From positions 744,001-808,000 of the forward strand of contig NZ_JAFMTA010000001.1 of assembly GCF_017916515.1 (NCBI RefSeq): a stretch of DNA of 64,000 bases, in the 5' to 3' direction. The translations under genes and the position numbers were made by a program. Shown piece by piece: positions 27,916 through 36,017 of this stretch. Source of the DNA: Naasia sp. SYSU D00948 (lineage in GTDB: Bacteria; Actinomycetota; Actinomycetes; Actinomycetales; Microbacteriaceae). The notes beneath the pieces were generated by a model that was given only the letters and a program-made list of their open reading frames with translations, did not search any database and was not told where the DNA came from. Numbering within the stretch: the stretch's first letter is position 1; each line of letters opens with the position of its first letter.

Positions 27916-28323
27916 ATGGCGTACAAGGTGACGAAGAGCGACGCGGAGTGGCGGCAGAGCCTCTCGGACAGCGAGTTCCAGGTGCTGCGCAACGCGGCGA
28001 CCGAGCGTGCGTGGACCGGCGCCCTGCTCGACGAGAAGCGCGAGGGCGTCTACATCTGCAAGGCGTGCGGCGCCGAGCTGTTCCGCAGCACGACCAAGTT
28101 CGACTCGGGCTCGGGCTGGCCGAGCTTCTTCGAGCCCGTCAGCGAGGACGCGGTCGAGCTGCACCGGGACGTCTCCTACGGCATGGTGCGGACGGAGGTC
28201 CGCTGCGCCACCTGCGGATCGCACCTCGGTCACCTCTTCGACGACGCCCCGCAGACCCCCACCGGTGAGCGCTACTGCATGAACTCGATCTCCCTCGAGT
28301 TCGAGGAGGAGACCCGGAGCTGA
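27916..28323 (+). CDS. msrB: Peptide-methionine (R)-S-oxide reductase
   Basis: Repairs the R-form of methionine sulfoxide in proteins. 135 residues. Zinc Cys pairs ICKACG and CATCGSHLGH, substrate strand SGSGWPSFFEPV, and the catalytic Cys in GERYCMNSISL are all present. I start at ATG 27916 behind GAGGAGGACGAC; an in-frame ATG at 27880 would add 12 residues with no site. It is divergent from DUF3263. Confidence 0.95.
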   Translation: MAYKVTKSDAEWRQSLSDSEFQVLRNAATERAWTGALLDEKREGVYICKACGAELFRSTTKFDSGSGWPSFFEPVSEDAVELHRDVSYGMVRTEVRCATCGSHLGHLFDDAPQTPTGERYCMNSISLEFEEETRS

Positions 28324-28359
28324 GCCCGTTCCGGCGAACGCCGGCAGCGAGGGCCGCGG

Positions 28360-28851
28360 TCAGCTCCAGAAGCCGACGTGCACGGCCTTCGCCTCGTCCG
28401 CGACGGCGGGTCCGGCGACGGTGATCGTGCGCCGGCCGCTGTTGAGCACCGTCGCGCTGGCCAGGGACATCGTGGGGTTCTCGGCGTGGTCCCCCGTGAG
28501 CTCAGCGAGCTGCGCCTCGGTCATCGCGTAGACGACGCGCCCGATCCCGGACCAGTAGATGGCGCCCGAGCACATCGCGCACGGCTCGCAGCTCGTGTAG
28601 AGGGAGTACCGCGAGAGCGCCTCCCCGCCGACCTCCTTCCAGGCCGCTCGGGCGAGGCTCGTCTCGGCGTGCGCCGTGCAGTCGACCTCGGTCGTCACGC
28701 TGTTCTCGGCCTCGAGGACGATCCGGCCGTCGGGGTCCGCGAGCACCGCTCCGAAGGGGTGGTTCCCCCGCTCGCGGGCGCGCCGGGACACCTCGATCGC
28801 CGCGCGCAGCAGCTTCCGGTCGTGGTCCGTGATCGCCGGGTCCTCGGTCAT
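28360..28851 (-). CDS. Nucleoside/nucleobase deaminase
   Basis: 163-residue zinc hydrolase of the cytidine-deaminase-like fold. HAE (about 61-63) and PCAMC (about 90-94) supply the zinc ligands and the catalytic Glu. GNHPFGAVLADPDGRIVLEA and SGIGRVVYAM are shared with guanine deaminase and tRNA adenosine deaminase TadA. Length and the FGAVL motif favour a small-molecule (guanine-type) deaminase over TadA, but the substrate is not certain. Convergent with msrB, 36 bp apart. Confidence 0.88.
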   Translation of the reverse strand: MTEDPAITDHDRKLLRAAIEVSRRARERGNHPFGAVLADPDGRIVLEAENSVTTEVDCTAHAETSLARAAWKEVGGEALSRYSLYTSCEPCAMCSGAIYWSGIGRVVYAMTEAQLAELTGDHAENPTMSLASATVLNSGRRTITVAGPAVADEAKAVHVGFWS

Positions 28852-28962
28852 CGCGCTCCTCCTGCCGCCCGGCGCCGTTCTAGCACATCCAGGTTCCTCC
28901 GAGATGTCGCCCCCGGGGCCCGGGGCCGCCTAACCTGGCCGGAAGCGGGAAAGGCGGTCGGC

Positions 28963-29619
28963 GTGGGACACGACACTCCGGGGCACGTGGTTCTGCTCGG
29001 CGACTCCATCTTCGACAACAAGGTCTACGTGGGCTCGGGGCCGGACGTCGTGAGTCAGCTGAGACAGCTGCTCCCGGGGGGCTGGAAGGCCACGCTGCTC
29101 GCGGTCGACGGGGACGTGGCCGCGGGGGTTCCCCGGCAGCTTCGGCGCCTCCCCTCCGGCGCGACGCACCTCGTGATCAGTGTGGGCGGCAACGACGCCC
29201 TGCGCGTCGCGTCCCTGCTGAACGAGCGACCGGGGTCGGTGGCGGAGGCCCTGCTGCTGCTGCGCGGCGAACAGGAGCCGTTCGCCCGCGACTACGCCGC
29301 GATGCTCGACGAGGCCCTGAGCACCGGTCTGCCGACCGCGGTGTGCACCGTGTACGACACCCCGCCCTCGGAGCCCGCCTATCCGGTGATCCGGACGGGG
29401 CTCGCCGTCTTCAACGACGTCATCACCCGCGCCGCATTCCGGCGAGGCATCCCGCTGATCGACCTGCGGCTGATCTGCGACGAGGACGCCGACTACGCCA
29501 ACCCGATCGAGCCGTCGGTCCAGGGCGGAGCCAAGATCGCGAGCGCCATCCGGAGCCTCGTGCTCGGCCGGCACACCCCGGGAAGCTCCGTCGTCGCGAC
29601 GGCGTCGCCCGCCGGTTGA
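28963..29619 (+). CDS. SGNH/GDSL-family hydrolase
   Basis: 218 residues. Block I is LLGDSIFDNKVY with the nucleophile Ser, block III is SVGGNDALR with the oxyanion Gly and Asn, and PIEPSVQGGAKIA sits in the C-terminal active-site position where SGNH enzymes usually show DxxH; here the His is missing from that exact motif, so the triad may differ. No signal peptide, so a cytoplasmic esterase-like role. Starts at GTG 28963; TAACCT at 28931 may be its -10 box. Confidence 0.8.
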   Translation: MGHDTPGHVVLLGDSIFDNKVYVGSGPDVVSQLRQLLPGGWKATLLAVDGDVAAGVPRQLRRLPSGATHLVISVGGNDALRVASLLNERPGSVAEALLLLRGEQEPFARDYAAMLDEALSTGLPTAVCTVYDTPPSEPAYPVIRTGLAVFNDVITRAAFRRGIPLIDLRLICDEDADYANPIEPSVQGGAKIASAIRSLVLGRHTPGSSVVATASPAG

Positions 29620-29682
29620 ACGCGGATTGCAGCCGAGGTCAACCCGCAATCGCGGCGATCTCCGAGGCGTAGGTTTTCCGTC

Positions 29683-29811
29683 ATGTCGACCGCCTCCCAC
29701 GACTCGCCGGATCCCGCCTGCCCCAACTGCGGCGTGCAGCTGGAGCGAGGCGGGGATTCCGATCACCGCTACTGGTCCTGCCGGAAGTGCAACCTGATCT
29801 TCCTCGCCTGA
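29683..29811 (+). CDS. 42-residue zinc-ribbon protein
   Basis: MSTASHDSPDPACPNCGVQL followed by SCRKCNLIFLA: two CxxC pairs (CPNC, CRKC) 20 residues apart form a compact zinc ribbon. TAGGTT (29670-29675) ends 7 nt before the ATG, giving the leaderless signature, which supports a real gene despite its size. Function unknown; such ribbons bind nucleic acid or proteins. Confidence 0.7.
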   Translation: MSTASHDSPDPACPNCGVQLERGGDSDHRYWSCRKCNLIFLA

Positions 29812-29854
29812 CCGCTCCGTGACCGGCCGCACCGGGCCTGTGACCCCGGACCGG

Positions 29855-30436
29855 TCAGCGGGAGCGCGCGACCAGACCTCGCACCCGGGCGCCGAGGCCG
29901 GACGGAGCGGCGACGAGCGGGCTCGTACGCCGCTGCTGCTCGCCCTGCTGAGCCGCGAGCACGATCAGCACCCCGGTCAGCGCCGGCGGGATCCACTGCA
30001 CGATCTTCTGCTGCCGCTGGGCGCCGCTCATCTCGGGCGACGCACTGGCGAGAGGCTCGGTGGGTCCGACGCCTCCCTCGTTCTGGTGAGCCGACTGCAC
30101 CCGGCCGAGGACGCCCGAGTAGGCGGACGCCCCGATCGCGAGCAGGGTGATCGCCGTCTTGATCGCCGCGCTCCGCCGGCCGCCCTCCTGGACCAGCAGC
30201 CGCTGCTTGTCGCTGAACAGCATCACGACGCTCCCGGCGACGTGCGCCGCGATCGAGAGCATGAGCACCGGGGACCACTTCTGCCAGCCGGCGGACGAGA
30301 TCCGGGTCCTCTCCTGCGGAGCGCGGGCGGTGGCAGCCCCGCCGTTCAGGCCGATGGCGCCCATCAGCGTGCCTCCGAACCAGGATCCGAGACCGAGATC
30401 GTGCAGGCTTCGCGCGGCGGTTGTCGCAGCGGACAT
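29855..30436 (-). CDS. Membrane protein of unknown function, 4 helices
   Basis: 193 residues with hydrophobic segments at about 58-80 (WSPVLMLSIAAHVAGSVVML), 95-113 and 148-165, joined by short polar linkers. The C terminus is basic. GGAGG lies before the ATG at 30436. The pattern of helices is conserved in uncharacterised actinobacterial proteins, but I recognise no domain. The SMP-30 gene lies 86 bp upstream in the same direction. Confidence 0.7.
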   Translation of the reverse strand: MSAATTAARSLHDLGLGSWFGGTLMGAIGLNGGAATARAPQERTRISSAGWQKWSPVLMLSIAAHVAGSVVMLFSDKQRLLVQEGGRRSAAIKTAITLLAIGASAYSGVLGRVQSAHQNEGGVGPTEPLASASPEMSGAQRQQKIVQWIPPALTGVLIVLAAQQGEQQRRTSPLVAAPSGLGARVRGLVARSR

Positions 30437-30522
30437 GGTGTTCCTCCGATTCCTCGTCGAACCGGACGCCTCGTCCGGCTCGGCCAGTGTGCCGAGGACG
30501 ACTCCGAACCGGCTGACAGGCG

Positions 30523-31440
30523 TCAGCCGACGACCGGAAGGCCTCCCCGGAAGGGGGCGGCGGAGGGGCCGGTCACGTCGACCTTCGCGCGGAAGACGCG
30601 CCCCGCCAGCGGATGCTCGTCGCTCTGGGCGGGCGAGTACCCCTCCTGCGACGTCGTGATGAAGAGGACGTCGCGGTCGGGGCCGCCGAAGGCGCAGCTC
30701 GATACTTGAGGGGCGTCGACGTCCACGATGCCGAGCAGCTGCCCTTCCGGTGAGTACCGGTGGACGGCGGATCCGCCCCAGAGCGCGACCCAGAGGCAGC
30801 CCTCGTCGTCGATCGTCATTCCGTCCGGCGTGCCCGCGGACGCGTCGATCGGGAACGCCGTCCGGCGCCCGAGAACGGCACCGTCGGGCGCGACCGCGAG
30901 CACGTCCACCCGCTGGGTCGGGCTGTCGATGTAGTAGGCGAGGCCGCCGTCGCCGTTCCACGCCATGCCGTTCGAGATCGTCACCCGGGTGATGACCGTC
31001 GCGCAACTGCCGTCGAGGTCCAGCCGGTAGAGGGCGCCCGACCCGGCCGTCTTCTCCCAGGCCATCGATCCCGCCCAGAAGCGCCCCGACGGATCGCAGG
31101 TGCCGTCGTTCATGCGGAGCCGGTGCGTCTGGCCCGCGAGCGGCGAGGCCACCGCGGTCACGACCCCGTCCTCTCCGAGGTGGGCGAAGCCCTCCCCCGC
31201 GGCGATCATCCAGCCGAGGCCCCGCTCGAGGAGCGGGACGACCGCTCCGACCGGCGTGCCCACGTCGTAGGTGCGCGCGAGCTCGACCGCCTGCCCCTCC
31301 TGCGCGGAGGCGAGGTGCACGAGTCCGGCGAACTGGTCGACCCAGAGCAGCATCGAGTACCGGGCATCCCACGCGGGCCCCTCGGCGTGCTCTGCGCGCG
31401 GCAGCGGTGTCGGATCGGCGGTGTACACCGTGGTCGTCAT
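30523..31440 (-). CDS. SMP-30/gluconolactonase-like beta-propeller hydrolase
   Basis: 305 residues folding as a six-bladed propeller with one divalent metal. Metal ligands of the family are visible: Glu in HAEGPAWD, Asn in SNGMAWN and Asp in GTPDGMTIDDEG; MNDGTCDPSGRFW is the substrate loop. Members open sugar lactones such as gluconolactone or arabinonolactone. Start at ATG 31440, behind GGAGGAGA. It lies 67 bp downstream of the acyl-CoA dehydrogenase and the sugar ABC genes and reads the same way, so it may act on a sugar-derived lactone from that transport system. Confidence 0.88.
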   Translation of the reverse strand: MTTTVYTADPTPLPRAEHAEGPAWDARYSMLLWVDQFAGLVHLASAQEGQAVELARTYDVGTPVGAVVPLLERGLGWMIAAGEGFAHLGEDGVVTAVASPLAGQTHRLRMNDGTCDPSGRFWAGSMAWEKTAGSGALYRLDLDGSCATVITRVTISNGMAWNGDGGLAYYIDSPTQRVDVLAVAPDGAVLGRRTAFPIDASAGTPDGMTIDDEGCLWVALWGGSAVHRYSPEGQLLGIVDVDAPQVSSCAFGGPDRDVLFITTSQEGYSPAQSDEHPLAGRVFRAKVDVTGPSAAPFRGGLPVVG

Positions 31441-31507
31441 CGAGGGTCTCCTCCGCAGCGGGGGCGCCTGGCGCTCGTCACGGTAGTGCATGCCGCCGCC
31501 GGGGCCG

Positions 31508-32779
31508 TCAGGCGAAGGCGGAGAGGCCCGTGATCTCGCGTCCCAGGATCAGCGCCTGGACGGTCTCGGTGCCCTCGTACGTGTGCAGCGCCTCGAGGTC
31601 CGCGAAGTGGCGGGCCACGCGATTGCCGATAAGTATGCCGTTGCCGCCGAGCAGGTCCCGCGCCTCCGCCGCCAGCAGCCGGGCGGTCCGTGTCCCGCAG
31701 TACTTCGCGAGCGACGCCTGCGGACCGCTGAGCCCCTGCTCCTCCTCGGCGAGCGGCGTGAGCGACATCAGCAGGGCCTGCAGCCGCGTGAGCTCGGACA
31801 GCATCCGGGCCAGCCTCTCCTGCACCACCTGCGATGCGGCGAGCGGCCGGCCGAACTGCACGCGCTGCCGGGCGTAGTGCACGGCGGTCTCGTAGCAGGC
31901 GGTCGCGTGACCGAGCGCCGCCCACGCGACCCCGAGCCGGGTCGCGAGCAGGACGCGCGCGGTGTCCTTGAAGCTGTTCGCGTCCGGCAGCCGCGCGTCG
32001 GCGGGCACGAGCACGTCGTCGAGCCGGATGTGCGCCTGCCAGATCGCTCGCAGGGCGAGCTTCCCCTCGATCGTCTCGGCCGTGTAGCCGGGGGTCTCCT
32101 GGGGGACGAGGTAGCCGTGCACCGCTCCGTCGTCCCCGCGCGCCCACACGACCGTGACGCCGCCGACCGAGCCGTTGCCGATCCACTTCTTCTCGCCGTC
32201 GAGGACGTACCCGCCGTCGACCGTGCGCGCGGTCGTCTCCAGGCTGACCGAGTCGGAGCCGTGGGTGGGCTCCGTCAGCGCGAAGGCGCCGAACTCCGCC
32301 GCCCGGGCGAGAGGCGCGAGCCAGCGCTCCTTCTGCTCGGCGGACCCCAGCATCGCGATCGAGCGGAGGGCGAGGCCGCCCTGCACGCCCACCATGGTGC
32401 CGACCGAGCCGTCGCCGCGGGAGAGCTCCGCCTGCACCAGACAGGCGGCGAGCAGGCTCTGCCGTGGGAAGCCCGGCACGTCGAGCCCGTCGCGGACCAG
32501 GTCGAGCTCACCCAGCCGGCGCGCGAGGTGCAGCGGGTACTCGGCGCGATCCCAGTACCCGTCGATGACGGGCAGGACCTCCTCCTGCACGAAGCGGCGA
32601 GCCCGGTCGCGGTACTCGAGGTCGTCAGCGGGGAGGCCGCGGAAGACGCCCGCCATGTCGGGGTCGAGGGGCTCGGTGAGGCGATAGGCCGGCTCCTCGA
32701 CACCGACCACCGAGTGCCGCGGCGGAGCGACCGTGTCGGCGGTGGGAGGGATGACGGTGGGGACGTCGGCAGGGCTCAC
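31508..32779 (-). CDS. Acyl-CoA dehydrogenase, glutaryl-CoA dehydrogenase-like
   Basis: 423-residue FAD flavoprotein that makes an alpha,beta double bond in an acyl-CoA. It has the FAD/substrate segments GAFALTEPTHGSDSVSLET and DGEKKWIGNG, and the catalytic Glu in LHTYEGTETVQALILGREIT (last 30 residues), closest to glutaryl-CoA dehydrogenases. I choose the GTG at 32779 because AAAGGAG precedes it; an ATG at 32800 lacks a site. It follows rhaS by 57 bp in the same direction. An acyl-CoA enzyme is an odd partner for a sugar importer and may simply be a neighbour. Confidence 0.88.
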   Translation of the reverse strand: MSPADVPTVIPPTADTVAPPRHSVVGVEEPAYRLTEPLDPDMAGVFRGLPADDLEYRDRARRFVQEEVLPVIDGYWDRAEYPLHLARRLGELDLVRDGLDVPGFPRQSLLAACLVQAELSRGDGSVGTMVGVQGGLALRSIAMLGSAEQKERWLAPLARAAEFGAFALTEPTHGSDSVSLETTARTVDGGYVLDGEKKWIGNGSVGGVTVVWARGDDGAVHGYLVPQETPGYTAETIEGKLALRAIWQAHIRLDDVLVPADARLPDANSFKDTARVLLATRLGVAWAALGHATACYETAVHYARQRVQFGRPLAASQVVQERLARMLSELTRLQALLMSLTPLAEEEQGLSGPQASLAKYCGTRTARLLAAEARDLLGGNGILIGNRVARHFADLEALHTYEGTETVQALILGREITGLSAFA

Positions 32780-32836
32780 GGCATCTCCTTTCGGGGCCAT
32801 GCCGGGGCCGGCACGACGGCCGGCCCCGGTTGGCGA

Positions 32837-33898
32837 CTAGAAGTCGAACTCCCCGATGTTCTCGGCGTCGAAGACGAACGGGTCGCCGAGCAGCACGGTC
32901 GCATTCGCTCCCACCTCGTACTCGCCGAGGTCGCCGGCCTCGAAGCTCTCGCCCTCCTCCCCGCTGATCTCGCCCTCGATGAGCGCCTTCGCGGCGTACG
33001 CCGCGAGGTAGCCGAGGTCCTCCGGGTTCCACAGCGCGAACGAGGTCACGGTGCCGTCCTCGACGTACTCGCGCATCTGGTTCGGCGTGCCGAGACCCGT
33101 CAGCGCGACCTTGCCCTTGAACTCGGACGTGGACAGGTAGCGCGCCGCGGCTGCGATGCCGACCGTGGTCGGCGAGATGATGCCCTTGAGCTCCGGGTAG
33201 GTCTGCAGCAGGGCGGCCGTCTGGTCGAAGGACTTCTGGTCGTCGTCATCCCCGTACGCGACCTCGACGAGCTCGACGTCCGGGTGGTTCGCCTCGAGCT
33301 CCTCCTGCATCAGCTCGATCCACGCGTTCTGGTTGGTGGCGTTCGCGGATGCCGACAGGATCGCGATCTGGCCGCTGTCGCCGATCTGCTCGGTGATCAG
33401 GTCGACCTGCACCTTCGCGATGCCCTCGGCATCCGCCTGGTTGATGAACAGGTCACGGCACTCGGAGTCGGTGTCCGAGTCGAAGGTGACCACCTTGATG
33501 TCGAGCTCGCGGGCCTCGTTCAAGGCGTCGCAGACCGCGTTCGGGTCGTTCGCGGAGATGACGATCCCGCCGACCTGCTGCTGCGTCAGCGTGTTGATGA
33601 ACGACACCTGCGCGTCCGGGCTGGCCTCGGTCGGACCGACTTCCTGGTACTCGCCCCCGAACTCCTCGATGGCCCGCTCTCCGCCGGCGTTCGACGTCTC
33701 GAAGTAGGGATTGCCGAGGTTCTTGGGGAGGAAGGCGATGGACAGGTTCGCGTCGCTGCCGCTGTCGTCGCCGCCGCCCGTGCCGCTGGGTCCGCCGCCG
33801 CCACCGTTGGCGCAGCCGGCCGCGGTGAGCGCGACCGTGAGCGCGACGGCCGCGATGCCGACCGCTCGGCCGCGGCTGTGCGTGCTTCTGGGGAACAT
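32837..33898 (-). CDS. rhaS: Sugar-binding lipoprotein of ABC importer, rhamnose type
   Basis: 353 residues. A lipoprotein signal (residues 1-28) ends in the lipobox LTAAGC, then a Gly/Ser linker and a type I periplasmic-binding fold. IAFLPKNLGNPYFETSNAGG and IVISANDPNAVCDALNEARE match the RhaS group, with AI-2 (LsrB) proteins the nearest alternative. Such proteins capture sugar outside the membrane and hand it to the permeases. AAAGGAC lies before the ATG. It is the last component gene of the rhaTPQS operon, 38 bp after rhaQ. Confidence 0.85.
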   Translation of the reverse strand: MFPRSTHSRGRAVGIAAVALTVALTAAGCANGGGGGPSGTGGGDDSGSDANLSIAFLPKNLGNPYFETSNAGGERAIEEFGGEYQEVGPTEASPDAQVSFINTLTQQQVGGIVISANDPNAVCDALNEARELDIKVVTFDSDTDSECRDLFINQADAEGIAKVQVDLITEQIGDSGQIAILSASANATNQNAWIELMQEELEANHPDVELVEVAYGDDDDQKSFDQTAALLQTYPELKGIISPTTVGIAAAARYLSTSEFKGKVALTGLGTPNQMREYVEDGTVTSFALWNPEDLGYLAAYAAKALIEGEISGEEGESFEAGDLGEYEVGANATVLLGDPFVFDAENIGEFDF

Positions 33899-33936
33899 CG
33901 TCGTGTCCTTTCTGAAGGGGATGGTGCAGTCGGCGC

Positions 33937-34989
33937 TCAGCCCGTCGTCGCGGAGAGGGCGCCCTTCTTGGTTCCTCCTCCGCGCCGGCGCCGCGAGCGG
34001 AGCCAGGTGAGGAAGCTGGTGGACAGGACCGACAGCACGAGCAGGACGCCCGTGATGATGTTGATGACCTCGGCCGTCACGCTCGCCAGGCGGAGTGCGC
34101 TCGCGAGCGCGCCGATGAGCAGCACGCCCGCCAGGACCCCGTGCAGGGCGCCCCGGCCGCCGAAGATCGACACCCCGCCGAGCAGCACCGCGGCGATGAC
34201 CGACAGCTCCATGCCGGTCGCGTTGTCGCCCCGGGCGCTGCCGAACCGGAGCGTGTAGTAGATCCCGGCGAAGGCCGACACGAGTCCGCTGAGCAGGAAC
34301 AGGATGAACTTCGTCCGGTTCACGTGCACCCCGGAGAAGGACGCCGCCTCGCTGCTGAGTCCGATGGCGTAGATGCCGCGCCCGAACGGGGTGAAGTGCA
34401 GCAGGACAGCGAAGGCCACCGCGAGCACGACGACGACGATCGTGACCCCGGGGAGCGGGGTCCCGGGGATCCGGTCGGTGAGCAGGTCGGCCCAGAAGTC
34501 GGGGAAGTCGGTGACGGCGGTGGTGCCGAGCAGGCCGACCGCGAGGCCTCGGTACAGAGCCAGTGTGCCGATCGTGACCGCGAGGGAGGGCAGGCCGACC
34601 GCCGTGACGAGGAAGCCGTTCAGTGCACCGCCGGCGGCTCCGGCGGCGAGCGCGACGACCCCGGCGACCTCGAAGGGGACGCCCGCCTGGTACAGCGTCC
34701 CGAGCAGCACGCTCGACAGCCCGACGATGCTGGCCACCGAGAGGTCGATCTCGCCGGTGACGATGATGAGCGTCATCGGCAGGGCGATCATCAGGATCGG
34801 CGCGACGTCCAGCAGGAGGAAGGTGACCGTGATCGGCGTGCCGAAGTTGCGCACACCGGCCGACGCGACGAGAACGACGATCAGCAGCAGCGCGATCACG
34901 GCGTTCGACCGGGTGAACAGGAAGCGCTGCCACGCGGGACGCGCGTAGTCGGCGTAGGTGCGGCCCCGGGCCGGCGTGGCGGCGGTCAT
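33937..34989 (-). CDS. rhaQ: ABC sugar permease, rhamnose type
   Basis: 350-residue integral membrane subunit of the BPD_transp_2 (ribose/rhamnose) family with 9-10 helices. IIVTGEIDLSVASIVGLSSV is the conserved first-half signature, and AAVLLGGVSIFGGRGALHGV is the second-half loop that contacts the ATPase. Its ATG overlaps the rhaP stop by 4 bp (ATGA). A basic C-terminal tail (RSRRRRGGGTKKG) lies in the cytoplasm. Confidence 0.88.
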   Translation of the reverse strand: MTAATPARGRTYADYARPAWQRFLFTRSNAVIALLLIVVLVASAGVRNFGTPITVTFLLLDVAPILMIALPMTLIIVTGEIDLSVASIVGLSSVLLGTLYQAGVPFEVAGVVALAAGAAGGALNGFLVTAVGLPSLAVTIGTLALYRGLAVGLLGTTAVTDFPDFWADLLTDRIPGTPLPGVTIVVVVLAVAFAVLLHFTPFGRGIYAIGLSSEAASFSGVHVNRTKFILFLLSGLVSAFAGIYYTLRFGSARGDNATGMELSVIAAVLLGGVSIFGGRGALHGVLAGVLLIGALASALRLASVTAEVINIITGVLLVLSVLSTSFLTWLRSRRRRGGGTKKGALSATTG

Positions 34990-36017
34990 GATCCTCCCTC
35001 CCTCTCCGCGAGGAGCCTTCGGCTCTGCCGGACGGCGAGGACCCGGTCGAGGATGATGGCTCCGATGATCAGGCCGCCGACCACGGCGCGCTGCCAGAAG
35101 GCGGGCACGCCGAGGATCGGCAGCGCGCGGTTGATCGTGAGCAGGAGGACGGCGCCGATCGCCGCACCCCAGACGGTGCCGCTGCCGCCGAAGATGGCGA
35201 CGCCGCCGATGACCGCGGCGGCCACGGCGTTGAGCTCGAATCCGCTGCCCGCCTGGGAGCTGACGGTCCCGTAGCGCGCCGCGTAGAGCACGCCCGCGAG
35301 CCCCGCGAGCGCTCCGGAGACGACGAAGGCCGCGAACACCCGCCGGGTGACGGGGAGGCCGTACAGGTTGGCGGCCGCCGGATCCGAGCCGATCGCGTAG
35401 AGCTCCCGGCCCGACCGGAGGTTGCGGAGGTACCAGCCGGCGGCGACGAGCACCGCGAGCGCCAGGAGGGAGAGGTACGGGACGCCGAGCAGGCGGGCGG
35501 TGCCGAGCGCCAGGAAGTCGTCGGGCATGTCGCCCGCGTTGATCCGGTCGCCACCCGCCCAGAGGACGTTGATGCCGCGGAAGGCGTAGAGCGTGCCCAG
35601 CGTGATGACGAGCGCGGGGACCTTGGCGATGGCGATGAGCGCGCCGTTGACGAGCCCGAGCAGGGCGCCCAGGAGCACGCCCGCGAGGATCGCGAGGGGG
35701 TACGGCAGGCCCGGGGCCGCCACGAAGATCGACCCGACCAGGTAGGCGGACAGGCCGAGGATGGAGCCGACAGAGAGGTCGACGTTGCGCGTGATGATGA
35801 CGATCGCCTGGCCGATCGCGAGCAGCACGAGGATCGCGGGGGTCAGCAGGAGGTCGCGGGAGCCGTCGTTGCTGAAGACGAACGAGGGGTTCCGCACCGT
35901 CGCGGCCACGATGACGAGCGCGAGGGCCAGGAAGATGCCGAACTCGCGCGCCGTCACGACGCTGCGCAGGCCGCTGAGGACCGGCGAGGGACGGCGTGCC
36001 GAGCTCGCGACGCTCAT
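34986..36017 (-). CDS. rhaP: ABC sugar permease, rhamnose type
   Basis: 343 residues, the second BPD_transp_2 permease of the heterodimer, with IIITRNVDLSVGSILGLSAY and AAAVIGGVAIFGGSGTVWGA. Four-base ATGA overlaps join it to the ATPase gene before it and to rhaQ after it, so the four genes are one tightly coupled operon. Names follow the rhamnose system; substrate specificity rests on RhaS similarity only. Confidence 0.88.
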   Translation of the reverse strand: MSVASSARRPSPVLSGLRSVVTAREFGIFLALALVIVAATVRNPSFVFSNDGSRDLLLTPAILVLLAIGQAIVIITRNVDLSVGSILGLSAYLVGSIFVAAPGLPYPLAILAGVLLGALLGLVNGALIAIAKVPALVITLGTLYAFRGINVLWAGGDRINAGDMPDDFLALGTARLLGVPYLSLLALAVLVAAGWYLRNLRSGRELYAIGSDPAAANLYGLPVTRRVFAAFVVSGALAGLAGVLYAARYGTVSSQAGSGFELNAVAAAVIGGVAIFGGSGTVWGAAIGAVLLLTINRALPILGVPAFWQRAVVGGLIIGAIILDRVLAVRQSRRLLAEREGGS